In this document: piece after piece, positions 54,652 through 63,511 of the stretch
Layout of the letters: the number at the start of each line of letters is the position of its first letter
How positions within the stretch are numbered: position 1 is the stretch's first letter
Origin: Aliiruegeria sabulilitoris
GTDB lineage: Bacteria; Pseudomonadota; Alphaproteobacteria; Rhodobacterales; Rhodobacteraceae
Direction of reading: 5' to 3'
NCBI RefSeq assembly: GCF_001558155.1
Contig: NZ_LOAS01000001.1
Span: 248,001-312,000, forward strand
DNA: 64,000 nt
The notes under the pieces: generated by a model
What the model saw: the letters and a program-made list of their open reading frames with translations, nothing else
Database searches by the model: none
Told to the model about the DNA's origin: nothing
Translations under genes and position numbers: made by a program

Positions 54652-55689
54652 ATGACCGACCTGCGTGACCGGCTGGAACGGCAAGCATTGGCAGAAGGCT
54701 TCTCGCTCATGCGGATCTGCCGGCCAGATGCGATTCCGAATGTTCCGGGCGATCTGGCGGAGTTCGTCGAGCGTGGCTTTCACGGGCAGATGGGCTGGAT
54801 GGCGGAGCGGATGACGTGGCGCGGGGACCCTTCCGCGCTCTGGCCCGAGGCGCGCTCGATCATCCTGCTGGCCGAAAGCTACACGCCCGAGGAGAACCCC
54901 GAGGCTAGTATCACCGACCCGGAACTGGCGACGGTCTCGGTCTATGCCCGCGGCAAGGATTACCACGACCTGGTCAAGAAGCGGTTGAAGCGGCTGGCGC
55001 GCTGGCTGATTGCCGAAGGTGGCGGCGAAGTGAAGGTTTTCGTCGATACCGCGCCCGTGGCCGAGAAACCGCTGGGACAGGCCGCCGGGCTTGGCTGGCA
55101 GGGCAAGCATACGAACCTTGTCAGCCGCGATCTGGGCAACTGGTTCTTTATCGGTTCGATCTTTTCCACGTTGGAACTGGAGCCGGACGCCCCGGAACAG
55201 GATCACTGCGGGTCTTGTCGTGCCTGTCTCGATGCCTGCCCGACCGACGCCTTTGTTGCACCCTATCGGATGGATGCACGGCGGTGCATTTCCTACCTGA
55301 CAATCGAACATCACGGGCCGGTCGACCCCGAATTGCGTGCCCGGATGGGAAACCGAATCTATGGCTGCGATGCATGCCTTGCCGCCTGCCCGTGGAACAA
55401 GTTCGCGGTCGAAGCGAGCGACATGCGCTATGCCGCACGCGATGACCTCGTCGCGCCGCCGCTCGCCGAGCTCGCCCAGCTTGATGACAGCGCCTTTCGT
55501 GCCCGTTTCTCCGGCAGCCCGATCAAGCGGATCGGCCGAAACCGCTTCGTGCGGAACGTTCTCTACGCTATCGGCAACTCGGGACAGCCCGGTTTCCGGG
55601 CAATTGTCGAAAACCTGTGCGACGATTCGGATTTGACGGTTTCGGATGCGGCCAACTGGGCTTTGGCAAGATTGCCGGAGGTTTCCTGA
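54652..55689 (+). CDS. queG: Epoxyqueuosine reductase QueG
   Basis: A 345-residue cobalamin-dependent iron-sulfur enzyme that performs the last step of queuosine synthesis on tRNA. Two [4Fe-4S] motifs are present: [18 protein letters not shown] and [14 protein letters not shown]. The N-terminal half has [15 protein letters not shown], and the C-terminal segment ([21 protein letters not shown]) is a short HEAT-like region. Spacing of 15 bases to the transferase gene suggests an operon. Confidence 0.95.
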   Translation: MTDLRDRLERQALAEGFSLMRICRPDAIPNVPGDLAEFVERGFHGQMGWMAERMTWRGDPSALWPEARSIILLAESYTPEENPEASITDPELATVSVYARGKDYHDLVKKRLKRLARWLIAEGGGEVKVFVDTAPVAEKPLGQAAGLGWQGKHTNLVSRDLGNWFFIGSIFSTLELEPDAPEQDHCGSCRACLDACPTDAFVAPYRMDARRCISYLTIEHHGPVDPELRARMGNRIYGCDACLAACPWNKFAVEASDMRYAARDDLVAPPLAELAQLDDSAFRARFSGSPIKRIGRNRFVRNVLYAIGNSGQPGFRAIVENLCDDSDLTVSDAANWALARLPEVS

Positions 55690-55755
55690 TCCGTGTCAAT
55701 TTCCCTTGGCCTGTTCATCTGCTATCATCGGGGTGTCGTAGAAACGGAGGATCGC

Positions 55756-55953
55756 ATGGGCAAACATGTGCTCGACCACAAACGCCGCCGGACGAAGTCT
55801 CAAGTGAAGCCTTTTTCCGAAGTGTCGCGCCGGACTGCCCCCGAGGGCACCAACCCGGCTGCGAAATACCTGCTTCGCAAGAGGAGGGGGCCTTGCAATG
55901 ACGCAATGCGCTTTCAGGCTTTCCTGCGGATTGATCGTGGTATGACAGCCTGA
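55756..55953 (+). CDS. Possible small basic protein
   Basis: ATG at 55756 has an ideal GGAGG (55746-55750) five bases upstream and opens a 65-residue frame. It is strongly basic (MGKHVLDHKRRRTKSQVKPF, KYLLRKRRGPCN). No family is recognised. The minus strand is also open here, so it may be spurious despite the good ribosome binding site. Confidence 0.4.
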   Translation: MGKHVLDHKRRRTKSQVKPFSEVSRRTAPEGTNPAAKYLLRKRRGPCNDAMRFQAFLRIDRGMTA

Positions 55954-55993
55954 ACAGGCTTTCCCGGCCATGACCCGAACGGGCTTGGCCGGG

Positions 55994-56485
55994 CTACCAG
56001 GTATGCTCGCGCGTTATGTATTGCGGATCGTGCTGACGTTTTGCGGCCTCGGACACGATCCGAACAGCTTGCGGTGCGTCATGGAGATGGAACGGGCCGT
56101 GGGTTTCACCACCTGTAAGAAAGATGATCTGCGCCGGCCCTTCGGTGGGCTCCGGATGTAGTCGGATATTCGCCTCCAGCCCCTTGCCATAGAATGCCCG
56201 CTCCAGCTTCTGGCCGAAACGGGCGCCCAGTTCACGGCTCTTTTGGGAGCTTCCTGCGATCACGAAACCCTGAACATCCAGATGCTCAAGGCCCTGGCCA
56301 CTGGCGATGAGCCGCTCGACGGTCAGCGCCAGCGGGCGAAATGTCGGATCACCGGTGAGTTGATAATAGCTCAAGGCCAGTGTCGCCGGGGTGGCGATGG
56401 CGACAATCAGGATCGCAAGGATCGATACCTGTCGCTGCTGAGGCGGATGCGCGGTTTGTTCCATTGGCGCGAGCATCGCGCGCAA
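55994..56485 (-). CDS. Membrane-anchored protein of unknown function
   Basis: A 163-residue protein with one N-terminal transmembrane segment (VSILAILIVAIATPATLAL) and a periplasmic domain (GFVIAGSSQKSRELGARFGQ, PAQIIFLTGGETHGPFHLHD). I do not recognise the domain. It precedes nothing in an operon; ilvE lies upstream on the same strand, 68 bases away, beyond a hairpin. Confidence 0.7.
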   Translation of the reverse strand: MRAMLAPMEQTAHPPQQRQVSILAILIVAIATPATLALSYYQLTGDPTFRPLALTVERLIASGQGLEHLDVQGFVIAGSSQKSRELGARFGQKLERAFYGKGLEANIRLHPEPTEGPAQIIFLTGGETHGPFHLHDAPQAVRIVSEAAKRQHDPQYITREHTW

Positions 56486-56522
56486 ATCTCAACAACGAAT
56501 TAAGAATCCGCCGTTAGGCAAA

Positions 56523-56545
56523 GCCAGCCCGGTGAACGGGCCGGC
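56523..56545 (-). terminator. Hairpin after ilvE
   Basis: GCC, A, GCCCG (56523-56531), loop GTGAA, CGGGC, C, GGC (56537-56545). On the minus strand only CTTTG follows, so it is a weak intrinsic terminator. Confidence 0.5.
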
Positions 56546-56553
56546 GTCGCAAA

Positions 56554-57423
56554 TCAGGACCGCACCAGCTTCTCGTAGCTTTCGGCAATGTCCCGCGTCA
56601 GGGCACCGACTTCGAAGGTGTAATCCCCGATCTGGCCCACAGGCGTAACCTCGGCCGCGGTGCCGGTCAGCCAACATTGCTCGAAACCTTCCAGCTCTTC
56701 CGGCATGATGTGACGTTCCTTCACCTCGATGCCCTTTTTCTTGAGCATCTCGATGACGGTCTGACGGGTGATGCCGTTCAGGAAGCAGTCGGGCAGCGGT
56801 GTATGCACTTCGCCATTGCGGACAAAGAAGATATTCGCCCCCGTCGCCTCGGCCACGTAGCCGCGATAGTCGAACATCATCGCGTCCGAACAGCCCTTTG
56901 CCTCTGCCGCATGCTTGGACATGGTGCAGATCATGTAGAGACCGGCCGCCTTTGCGTGGCTCGGAACTGTCTCCGGCGAGGGCCGCTTCCACTTGGAGAT
57001 GTCCAGCTTTGCTCCCTTGAGCTTGGCATCGCCATAATAGGCGCCCCACTCCCAGGCGGCGACCGCCATGCGAACAGGGTTGCGCGCGGACGCTACCCCC
57101 ATGTCGGGACCGGCCCCACGCCAGGCAACGGCCCGGACATAGGCATCCTGAAGACCGGATTCCTTGAGGATCAGCTCCTTGGCGGCCTCGATCTCATCGA
57201 CCGAATAGGGAACTTCGAAATCGACCATGTTGGCGGATTTCTTCAGGCGTTCGGAATGCTCCCGGCTCTTGAAGATCTTGCCGTGATAGGCGCGTTCGCC
57301 TTCGAATACGGAGGAGGCATAATGCAATGCGTGGGTCAGGATGTGCACGTTCGCGTCGCGCCAGGGCACGAGCTTCCCGTCCATCCAGATGACTCCGTCT
57401 CGATCGTCATATGCGCCAGCCAT
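56554..57423 (-). CDS. ilvE: Branched-chain amino acid aminotransferase
   Basis: A 289-residue fold-type IV PLP aminotransferase that interconverts leucine, isoleucine and valine with their 2-oxo acids. Blocks seen are GKLVPWRDANVHILTHALHY, SSVFEGERAYHGKIF, the PLP lysine in SHAKAAGLYM, and EATGANIFFVRNG. ATG at 57423 is chosen to match the family N-terminus; longer starts pass through the operator region. It is divergent from the petP-like regulator, with two TTGCGCAA sites between them. Confidence 0.95.
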   Translation of the reverse strand: MAGAYDDRDGVIWMDGKLVPWRDANVHILTHALHYASSVFEGERAYHGKIFKSREHSERLKKSANMVDFEVPYSVDEIEAAKELILKESGLQDAYVRAVAWRGAGPDMGVASARNPVRMAVAAWEWGAYYGDAKLKGAKLDISKWKRPSPETVPSHAKAAGLYMICTMSKHAAEAKGCSDAMMFDYRGYVAEATGANIFFVRNGEVHTPLPDCFLNGITRQTVIEMLKKKGIEVKERHIMPEELEGFEQCWLTGTAAEVTPVGQIGDYTFEVGALTRDIAESYEKLVRS

Positions 57424-57449
57424 ATCTTCTACTCCTTGGCCTTTTTCGA

Positions 57450-57495
57450 AAGTTGCGCAAAAAATGTCCGCTCCGGACGCAAAGTTGCGCAAAAA
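57450..57495. promoter_or_regulatory. Paired TTGCGCAA operators between ilvE and petP
   Basis: AAGTTGCGCAAAAA occurs at 57450-57463 and again at 57482-57495, 32 bases apart (about three helical turns, the same face). Each contains the perfect palindrome TTGCGCAA. The pair lies between ilvE and the MarR-type gene and is well suited to cooperative binding of a MarR dimer. Confidence 0.7.
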
Positions 57496-57578
57496 CTGAC
57501 CGCAGCTAGCAGTTGGTCCTAGCAATGTCAACAAGGCTGACATAAAACGTGATTGTGAGGACAAAAGAGAGACCGACA

Positions 57579-58091
57579 ATGGCGCAAGGACCCGGTGGCA
57601 ATGGTCAACATGGGGAAACGTTGCTGTTCCTGACTGATGAACAGCTGCGCAAGGGGATCGAGGCGATGTTCTTTGCCTACAAGGGCTTCACCTCGGACCC
57701 GGACCGAATCCTGGAGGAACGCGGCTATGGCCGGGCACATCACCGGGCGATCCATTTCATTCATCGAAGCCACGGCACGACGGTGAACAACCTGTTGGCC
57801 ATTCTCGGGGTGACCAAGCAATCGCTGAACCGGGTGCTGCGGACATTGATCGAGGATGAACTGGTCGAGAGCCGGGTCGGCACGCGGGACAAGCGAGAAC
57901 GCCACCTCTTTTTGACCGATAAGGGCCTGGTGCTGGAGCGCGAACTGAGCGACGCGCAGCAGGCGCGCGTACGCGACGCCTTCCGTTCTGCCGGGCCGGG
58001 CGCGGTGGCGGGCTTTCGCACGGTTCTGGAAGCAATGATGGACCCGGAGATGCGTCGGCGCTATCAACGTCTGACGGAGAATAGTCGATGA
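57579..58091 (+). CDS. petP: MarR-family regulator, PetP-like
   Basis: A 170-residue winged-helix protein (TVNNLLAILGVTKQSLNRVL as HTH, GTRDKRERHLFLTDKG as wing). Its stop overlaps the start of an OmpR-type response regulator as ATGA. This MarR plus orphan response regulator pair matches the petP-petR operon of Rhodobacter capsulatus, which is needed for cytochrome bc1 and c2 expression. The name rests on that arrangement. ATG at 57579 is preferred to GTG 57549. Confidence 0.8.
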   Translation: MAQGPGGNGQHGETLLFLTDEQLRKGIEAMFFAYKGFTSDPDRILEERGYGRAHHRAIHFIHRSHGTTVNNLLAILGVTKQSLNRVLRTLIEDELVESRVGTRDKRERHLFLTDKGLVLERELSDAQQARVRDAFRSAGPGAVAGFRTVLEAMMDPEMRRRYQRLTENSR

Positions 58092-58807
58092 GCGAATTTC
58101 CGGCGGGCGCCATGATCGAGGCGCATCTGCTAATAGTGGATGATGACGAACGGATCCGGGCGCTTCTGAAGAAGTTCCTGATCCGGAACGGTTTCCTTGT
58201 GAGTGCTGCCCGGGATGCCGCCCATGCGCGCCGGTTGCTGTCGGGGCTGGATTTCGACCTGATCGTTCTCGACGTCATGATGCCGGGCGAGGACGGCGTG
58301 AGCCTGACCGCGTCCCTACGCAACAAGATCGCAACCCCCATTCTTCTGCTGACGGCCCGAGGCGAAACCGAGGACCGTATCAAGGGGCTGGAGGCAGGGG
58401 CGGACGACTACCTCGCCAAGCCCTTCGAGCCCAAGGAACTGCTGCTGCGGATCAACGCGATCCTGCGCCGTGTGCCGAGCGAGACCCGTGTCGATGCCGG
58501 CCCGAAAATCCTGCATCTCGGGTCCGTTCGCTACGATGTGGACAAGGCGGAGCTGTGGAGCGGCGAGGAGCCGATACGCCTGACCGCGACCGAGGTCTCG
58601 CTGATGCGGATCTTCGCCGCCCATCCGGGCGAGCCGCTCAGCCGGGCGCGGCTGGTGGAGGAGCTTGGGCGCGACGGAGATCAGGCACAGGAGCGCGCCG
58701 TGGACGTCCAGATCACGCGTTTGCGACGCAAGATCGAGTCCGACCCGAGACAACCCCGCTTCCTTCAGACGGTCCGCGGGGCGGGCTACATGCTGGCGCC
58801 GGACTGA
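58088..58807 (+). CDS. petR: OmpR-family response regulator, PetR-like
   Basis: A 239-residue response regulator with a receiver domain (acidic DDDE near 18-21, phospho-acceptor D62 in VLDVMMPGEDG, lysine in YLAKPFEP) and an OmpR winged-helix domain (RAVDVQITRLRRKIE, QTVRGAGYML). No histidine kinase is adjacent, as for R. capsulatus PetR. Translational coupling to the MarR gene supports the petPR assignment. Confidence 0.85.
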   Translation: MSEFPAGAMIEAHLLIVDDDERIRALLKKFLIRNGFLVSAARDAAHARRLLSGLDFDLIVLDVMMPGEDGVSLTASLRNKIATPILLLTARGETEDRIKGLEAGADDYLAKPFEPKELLLRINAILRRVPSETRVDAGPKILHLGSVRYDVDKAELWSGEEPIRLTATEVSLMRIFAAHPGEPLSRARLVEELGRDGDQAQERAVDVQITRLRRKIESDPRQPRFLQTVRGAGYMLAPD

Positions 58808-58888
58808 TCGCGGCGGGCGCCGGACGCAAGAATGTCGCCGGTTCTGCCGTCGGCGAATGGATTGAGGTTGAACAGGGAAGGGTCTGCA

Positions 58889-59824
58889 ATGACCACAGCA
58901 CTTTTCACGCATTCCGATTGCCTGGGGCACGAAACGCCCGAAGGGCATTCAGAGCGTGCAGACAGGTTGCGGGCGATCTGGAAAACCCTGGAGGACCCGG
59001 CCTTTGAGGCCCTGGACCGGCGCGAGGCGCCCCTGGCCGAGCGTTCCGAACTGCGCCGTGTCCATCCCGAGGCGCATGTTGCCGCGATCGAGGCCGCGAT
59101 TCCCGCAGAGGGACATGTGTCGCTGGATGCGGATACGCATGTGATGTCGGGCTCGCTCACAGCCGCCCTGCGCGGCGTCGGAGCGGTGGTTTCGGCTGTC
59201 GATGCGGTCATGGCGGGCGAGGTCAGCAACGCGTTCTGCGCGATCCGGCCGCCGGGGCACCATGCGGAGAAGGCGACACCGATGGGCTTCTGCCTGTTCG
59301 GCAACGTGTCCATCGCCGCCAAGCGGGCGCTCGATCACCATGGGCTGGAACGGGTGGCGATCATCGATTTCGACGTGCATCACGGGAACGGCACGCAGGA
59401 CCTGTTGTGGGATGAGGCGCGTGTTCTCTTCTGTTCGACGCATCAAATGCCGCTCTATCCCGGCACGGGCGAGCCGCGGGAAACCGGCGCACATGGCAAC
59501 ATCATCAATGCCCCTCTGCCGCCCATGGCCGATGGTGCGGCCTTCCGGAAGATCATGGAAGAACGGATCCTGCCCGCGCTCGACGATTTCAAGCCGGAAC
59601 TGGTGCTGATCTCGGCCGGCTTCGACGCACACAGGGACGATCCGCTGGCCCAGCTGAATTTCGATGTCGAGGATTTCGTCTGGGTGACAGAAAAGCTCTG
59701 CGATATTGCCGACCGGCATGCCGGCGGGCGCGTGGTCTCGACTTTGGAGGGCGGCTATGATCTGGAGGCGCTGGCCGCTTCCACGGCGGCCCATGTTAAA
59801 GTGCTGATGGAGCGAGGCGCATGA
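58889..59824 (+). CDS. Histone-deacetylase-family hydrolase
   Basis: A 311-residue zinc amidohydrolase of the HDAC/acetylpolyamine-amidohydrolase superfamily. It has RPPGHHAEKATPMGFCLFGN with the catalytic histidine pair, IDFDVHHGNGTQD with zinc ligands, and SAGFDAHRDDPLA. Bacterial members deacetylate polyamines or proteins; the substrate is unknown. ATG at 58889 begins the conserved region, with GGGAAGG at about 58875-58881. Its stop overlaps xseB as ATGA, starting a tight run with ispA. Confidence 0.92.
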   Translation: MTTALFTHSDCLGHETPEGHSERADRLRAIWKTLEDPAFEALDRREAPLAERSELRRVHPEAHVAAIEAAIPAEGHVSLDADTHVMSGSLTAALRGVGAVVSAVDAVMAGEVSNAFCAIRPPGHHAEKATPMGFCLFGNVSIAAKRALDHHGLERVAIIDFDVHHGNGTQDLLWDEARVLFCSTHQMPLYPGTGEPRETGAHGNIINAPLPPMADGAAFRKIMEERILPALDDFKPELVLISAGFDAHRDDPLAQLNFDVEDFVWVTEKLCDIADRHAGGRVVSTLEGGYDLEALAASTAAHVKVLMERGA

Positions 59825-60063
59825 ACGATACTCCCGTTGAAGAAATGAGCTTCGAGCAGGCCATGGCCGAACTGGAGCAGGTGGTTCAGAAGCTGGAAAA
59901 CGGCCAGGTGGCGCTGGAGGAATCGATCCAGCTCTACGAACGCGGCGACGCGCTGCGCAAGCGCTGCGAGGCCAAGCTGCAGGCGGCCGAGGAAAAGGTC
60001 GCGGCGATCACCACCGATGCCGCCGGAAACCCGACCGGAACGAAAGCTTTCGACGCCCAATGA
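59821..60063 (+). CDS. xseB: Exodeoxyribonuclease VII small subunit
   Basis: An 80-residue all-helical protein with the family core FEQAMAELEQVVQKLENGQ and ESIQLYERGDALRKRCE. It is the small subunit of exonuclease VII, which degrades single-stranded DNA with XseA. Four-base overlaps with both neighbours place it in an operon with ispA, a very common arrangement. Confidence 0.95.
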   Translation: MNDTPVEEMSFEQAMAELEQVVQKLENGQVALEESIQLYERGDALRKRCEAKLQAAEEKVAAITTDAAGNPTGTKAFDAQ

Positions 60064-60932
60064 CCTATCGCGACGCGTTGGCGGCCACCGCGGACCGCGT
60101 TCAGGCCTGCCTTCTGGCGGAGTTGCAGGGCTATGCCGCGCAACCGGTCGTGGAGGCGATGCGCTACGCGGTCGTCGGCGGCAAGGGGCTGCGCGCGTTC
60201 CTGGTGCTGGAGAGCGCGGCGCTGCACGATATTCCAGAGACACAGGCGATCTGGGCGGCTGCGGCCATCGAGGCGGTGCATGCCTATTCGCTGGTCCATG
60301 ACGACCTGCCGGCAATGGATGACGATAACCTGCGCCGGGGGCAGCCCACGGTCCACGTGAAATGGGACGACGCAACGGCGATTCTGGCGGGCGATGCCTT
60401 GCAGACACTGGCGTTCGAGCTGCTGTCGCGCCCGGCCTGTTCGCCCGACGCAGCCGTTCGGGTGGACCTCGTGTCCTCCATGGCAAGGGCCGCCGGTGCG
60501 CGCGGAATGGTGCTCGGTCAAGCGCAGGATATCGCGGCCGAGACCGCCACCGCGCCCTACACGCTCGACCAGATCACCGAGTTGCAGGCCAACAAGACCG
60601 GCGCGCTGATCCGCTGGTCGGCGGAGGCGGGTGCGCGTCTGGCCAGTGCCGATGTGGCTCCGCTCACCCGCTATGCGACTGCGCTCGGGCTTGCCTTTCA
60701 GATCGCGGACGACATCTTGGACGTGGAGGGCGACGCCGCCACTGCGGGCAAGGCATTGCGAAAGGATGCGGAGGCCGGCAAGGCGACTTTCGTCTCGCTG
60801 CTTGGACTGGAGGGCGCCAAGTCGCGGGCACGGGCCCTTGTGGAGGAGGCCGAAGAGGCGTTATCGGCTTATGGTGCACGCGCCGAAAGCTTGCGACAGA
60901 CCGCTCGCTTCGTTATCGCGCGCGAAAAATGA
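60060..60932 (+). CDS. ispA: Farnesyl (polyprenyl) diphosphate synthase
   Basis: A 290-residue all-helical prenyltransferase that condenses isopentenyl and allylic diphosphates. The first aspartate-rich motif is DDLPAMDDDN (81-90) and the second is in IADDILDVEGD. GKGLRAFLV and GMVLGQAQDI are further conserved blocks. The length and motif suit FPP synthase (IspA); geranylgeranyl synthases look similar, so product length is inferred. dxs follows. Confidence 0.93.
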   Translation: MTYRDALAATADRVQACLLAELQGYAAQPVVEAMRYAVVGGKGLRAFLVLESAALHDIPETQAIWAAAAIEAVHAYSLVHDDLPAMDDDNLRRGQPTVHVKWDDATAILAGDALQTLAFELLSRPACSPDAAVRVDLVSSMARAAGARGMVLGQAQDIAAETATAPYTLDQITELQANKTGALIRWSAEAGARLASADVAPLTRYATALGLAFQIADDILDVEGDAATAGKALRKDAEAGKATFVSLLGLEGAKSRARALVEEAEEALSAYGARAESLRQTARFVIAREK

Positions 60933-60986
60933 ACTCGGCCGCCCTCACGGGCCGTCGTGAAGCTGCGGCCAGCGGAGGGCCGAGCC

Positions 60987-62921
60987 ATGGTGATGAAACC
61001 TGTCACACCGCTTCTTGACCGGGTCAAAAGCCCGGCCGACATGAAGCATTTCAGCAATGCCGAGCTGGTGAAGCTCGCCGATGAGTTGCGCGCCGAGACG
61101 ATCAGCGCGGTCAGCGAAACCGGCGGGCATCTGGGAGCGGGGTTGGGCGTGGTGGAGCTGACCGTGGCCATTCACGCCGTTTTCGACTGCCCGCGCGACA
61201 AGCTGATCTGGGACGTGTCGCACCAATGCTATCCGCACAAGATCCTGACCGGACGCCGGGACCGTATCCGCACCCTGCGCCAGAAGGACGGCTTGAGCGG
61301 GTTCACCAAGCGTTCCGAGTCGCCCTATGACCCGTTTGGCGCCGCCCATAGCTCCACGTCGATCTCCGCCGCGCTCGGCTTTGCCACCGCGCGCGATCTG
61401 GGTGGGGTGACGGAAGAGGGGCTGGGCGATGCGATTGCCGTGATCGGCGATGGCGCGATGAGCGCCGGCATGGCTTTCGAGGCGATGAACAATGCAGGCC
61501 ATCTGGACAAACGTCTGATCGTCATCCTGAACGACAACGAGATGTCCATCGCGCCGCCCGTCGGGGCGCTCTCTTCCTATCTCTCGCGTCTCTATGCCGG
61601 TGCGCCGTTCCAGGATCTGAAGGCCGCCGCCAAGGGCGCGCTCAGTTTCCTGCCCGAACCTTTTTACGAAGGCGCCAAGCGCGCGCGGGACATGGTCAAG
61701 CATGTCACCATCGGCGGCACGCTCTTCGAAGAGCTCGGCTTCGAATATGTCGGCCCGATCGACGGGCACGACATGGATATGCTGCTCTCGGTGCTGCGCA
61801 CGGTCAAGTCGCGCGCAGATGGTCCGGTGCTGATCCACGCGATCACAAAGAAGGGCAAGGGCTACGCACCCGCAGAGGCGGCCTCCGACAAGGGGCACGG
61901 CGTGGCCAAGTTCGACGTTGTAACCGGCACGCAGAAAAAGGCGCCGAGCAATGCGCCGAGCTACACCAAGGTCTTTGCCGAAGCGTTGCTCCAGCACGCC
62001 GCCGAGGATGACAAGATCACCGCGATCACCGCCGCCATGCCGGATGGGACCGGGTTGAACCTGTTCGCCGAACGCTATCCGAGCCGCTGTTTCGATGTCG
62101 GTATCGCCGAGCAACATGCCGTGACCTTTGCCGCTGGTCAGGCTGCGGGCGGGCTGAAGCCGTTCTGCGCGCTCTATTCGACCTTCCTGCAACGTGGCTA
62201 TGACCAGGTCGTGCATGATGTCTGCATCCAGCGCTTGCCGGTCCGATTTGCGATCGACCGCGCGGGGCTTGTCGGCGCCGATGGCGCGACCCATGCCGGC
62301 GCCTTCGACATCGCGTTCCTGAGCAACTTGCCGGGCATGGTGGTGATGGCCGCAGCCGACGAGGCCGAGCTGAAGCACATGATCGCCACCGCCGTGGAGC
62401 ATGACGACGGCCCGATTGCCTTCCGTTTCCCGCGCGGCGAGGGTGTGGGCGTGGATATGCCCGAACGGGGCGAAGTGCTTGAGATCGGCAAGGGCCGGAT
62501 CATCCGCGAGGGAAGTGGCGTTGCCATCCTGTCATTCGGCACGCGTCTGCAGGAGGTTGAGCTGGCAGCAGAGAACCTTGCCCGCCGCGGCATCAACCCG
62601 ACCATCGCGGACGCGCGTTTCGCCAAGCCGCTGGACCGCGACCTGATCCTCGACCTGGCGCATAACCACGACGCGCTGATCACCATCGAGGAAGGCGCCA
62701 TCGGGGGGTTCGGCTCCCATGTGGCGCAGTTGCTTGCAGAAGAGGGCGTCTTCGACCACGGGTTGAAATTCCGCTCCATGGTGCTTCCCGATACCTTCAT
62801 CGACCAGGCCTCGCCCAAGGACATGTATTCCGTCGCGGGCATGAATGCCGTGGATATCGAGGCCAAGGTGCTGGACGTGATCGGGGTTGCCCGGATCGGG
62901 GCAGCAAGCGCATCTGGCTGA
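60987..62921 (+). CDS. dxs: 1-deoxy-D-xylulose-5-phosphate synthase
   Basis: A 644-residue thiamine-diphosphate enzyme that condenses pyruvate and glyceraldehyde 3-phosphate in the MEP isoprenoid pathway. Blocks seen are [17 protein letters not shown], the ThDP motif [34 protein letters not shown] and [18 protein letters not shown] at 60987 follows GGAGGG at 60974-60979; ATG 60993 is an alternative. It ends the isoprenoid cluster with ispA. Confidence 0.97.
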   Translation: MVMKPVTPLLDRVKSPADMKHFSNAELVKLADELRAETISAVSETGGHLGAGLGVVELTVAIHAVFDCPRDKLIWDVSHQCYPHKILTGRRDRIRTLRQKDGLSGFTKRSESPYDPFGAAHSSTSISAALGFATARDLGGVTEEGLGDAIAVIGDGAMSAGMAFEAMNNAGHLDKRLIVILNDNEMSIAPPVGALSSYLSRLYAGAPFQDLKAAAKGALSFLPEPFYEGAKRARDMVKHVTIGGTLFEELGFEYVGPIDGHDMDMLLSVLRTVKSRADGPVLIHAITKKGKGYAPAEAASDKGHGVAKFDVVTGTQKKAPSNAPSYTKVFAEALLQHAAEDDKITAITAAMPDGTGLNLFAERYPSRCFDVGIAEQHAVTFAAGQAAGGLKPFCALYSTFLQRGYDQVVHDVCIQRLPVRFAIDRAGLVGADGATHAGAFDIAFLSNLPGMVVMAAADEAELKHMIATAVEHDDGPIAFRFPRGEGVGVDMPERGEVLEIGKGRIIREGSGVAILSFGTRLQEVELAAENLARRGINPTIADARFAKPLDRDLILDLAHNHDALITIEEGAIGGFGSHVAQLLAEEGVFDHGLKFRSMVLPDTFIDQASPKDMYSVAGMNAVDIEAKVLDVIGVARIGAASASG

Positions 62922-62938
62922 ACCACGCCGGCCTGCCG

Positions 62939-63511
62939 TCAGTCGCAGTAATAGGCGCGGATGTTCACCGATGGATAGTCGGACCAGTCGCGCGGCCGAT
63001 AGGGCAGCGGTTTGCCGGACGCATCGAATTCCCGTCCGGGAAAGCGTGACACGATATCCTGCTCAAGCACCTGGCAAATGGATTGCGGTCGGATCTTGGC
63101 TCCGTCAGGTCGGTCTGACGTCAGCTCAGAGATATCGACGATATGTCCGGCCTTCTTTCCACTGCCGCGAGTTTGGAAGATCAAAGGTTCGGGCAGGCGC
63201 AATCCTTGCAACAGGGAAGCGCCCTTTTCAGCCGGATCGAACCGAAGGTGGTAGGTTCCCGGCGGCACAAGCAACTTGAAGAAGCGGCCTCCCTCGATAT
63301 GCGCGCCCATGACCGGGGTGCCTGTGTCTGCCTCCTCCAATGTCAGGAAAAAGTCCTGCCCTTCCCGCGTTTTCACCTGCAGCGGAAACACCGCCGGTAG
63401 CCCCGAGCGATTCCAGGCCAGACCGTGCGCGGCCTGCTCTGACAGCGCCTGCTCCGGCGCAAATGGCAGGAAGAGAAACAACAGGACGCAGACCGCCACA
63501 CACCGCCTCAT
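62939..63511 (-). CDS. Secreted protein of unknown function
   Basis: A 190-residue protein with a signal peptide (CVAVCVLLFLFLPFAPEQA). The mature part has a beta-sandwich feel (VKTREGQDFFLTLEEADTG, LLVPPGTYHLRFDP) and ends with SVNIRAYYCD. No family is recognised. Its start overlaps the SDR gene stop by four bases, suggesting a shared transcript. Confidence 0.75.
   Translation of the reverse strand: MRRCVAVCVLLFLFLPFAPEQALSEQAAHGLAWNRSGLPAVFPLQVKTREGQDFFLTLEEADTGTPVMGAHIEGGRFFKLLVPPGTYHLRFDPAEKGASLLQGLRLPEPLIFQTRGSGKKAGHIVDISELTSDRPDGAKIRPQSICQVLEQDIVSRFPGREFDASGKPLPYRPRDWSDYPSVNIRAYYCD

Noticed and set aside
55696-55971. A 91-codon minus-strand frame beyond queG
   Set aside because: No good ribosome binding site and mixed composition; the plus-strand frame with GGAGG is the better candidate, itself uncertain.
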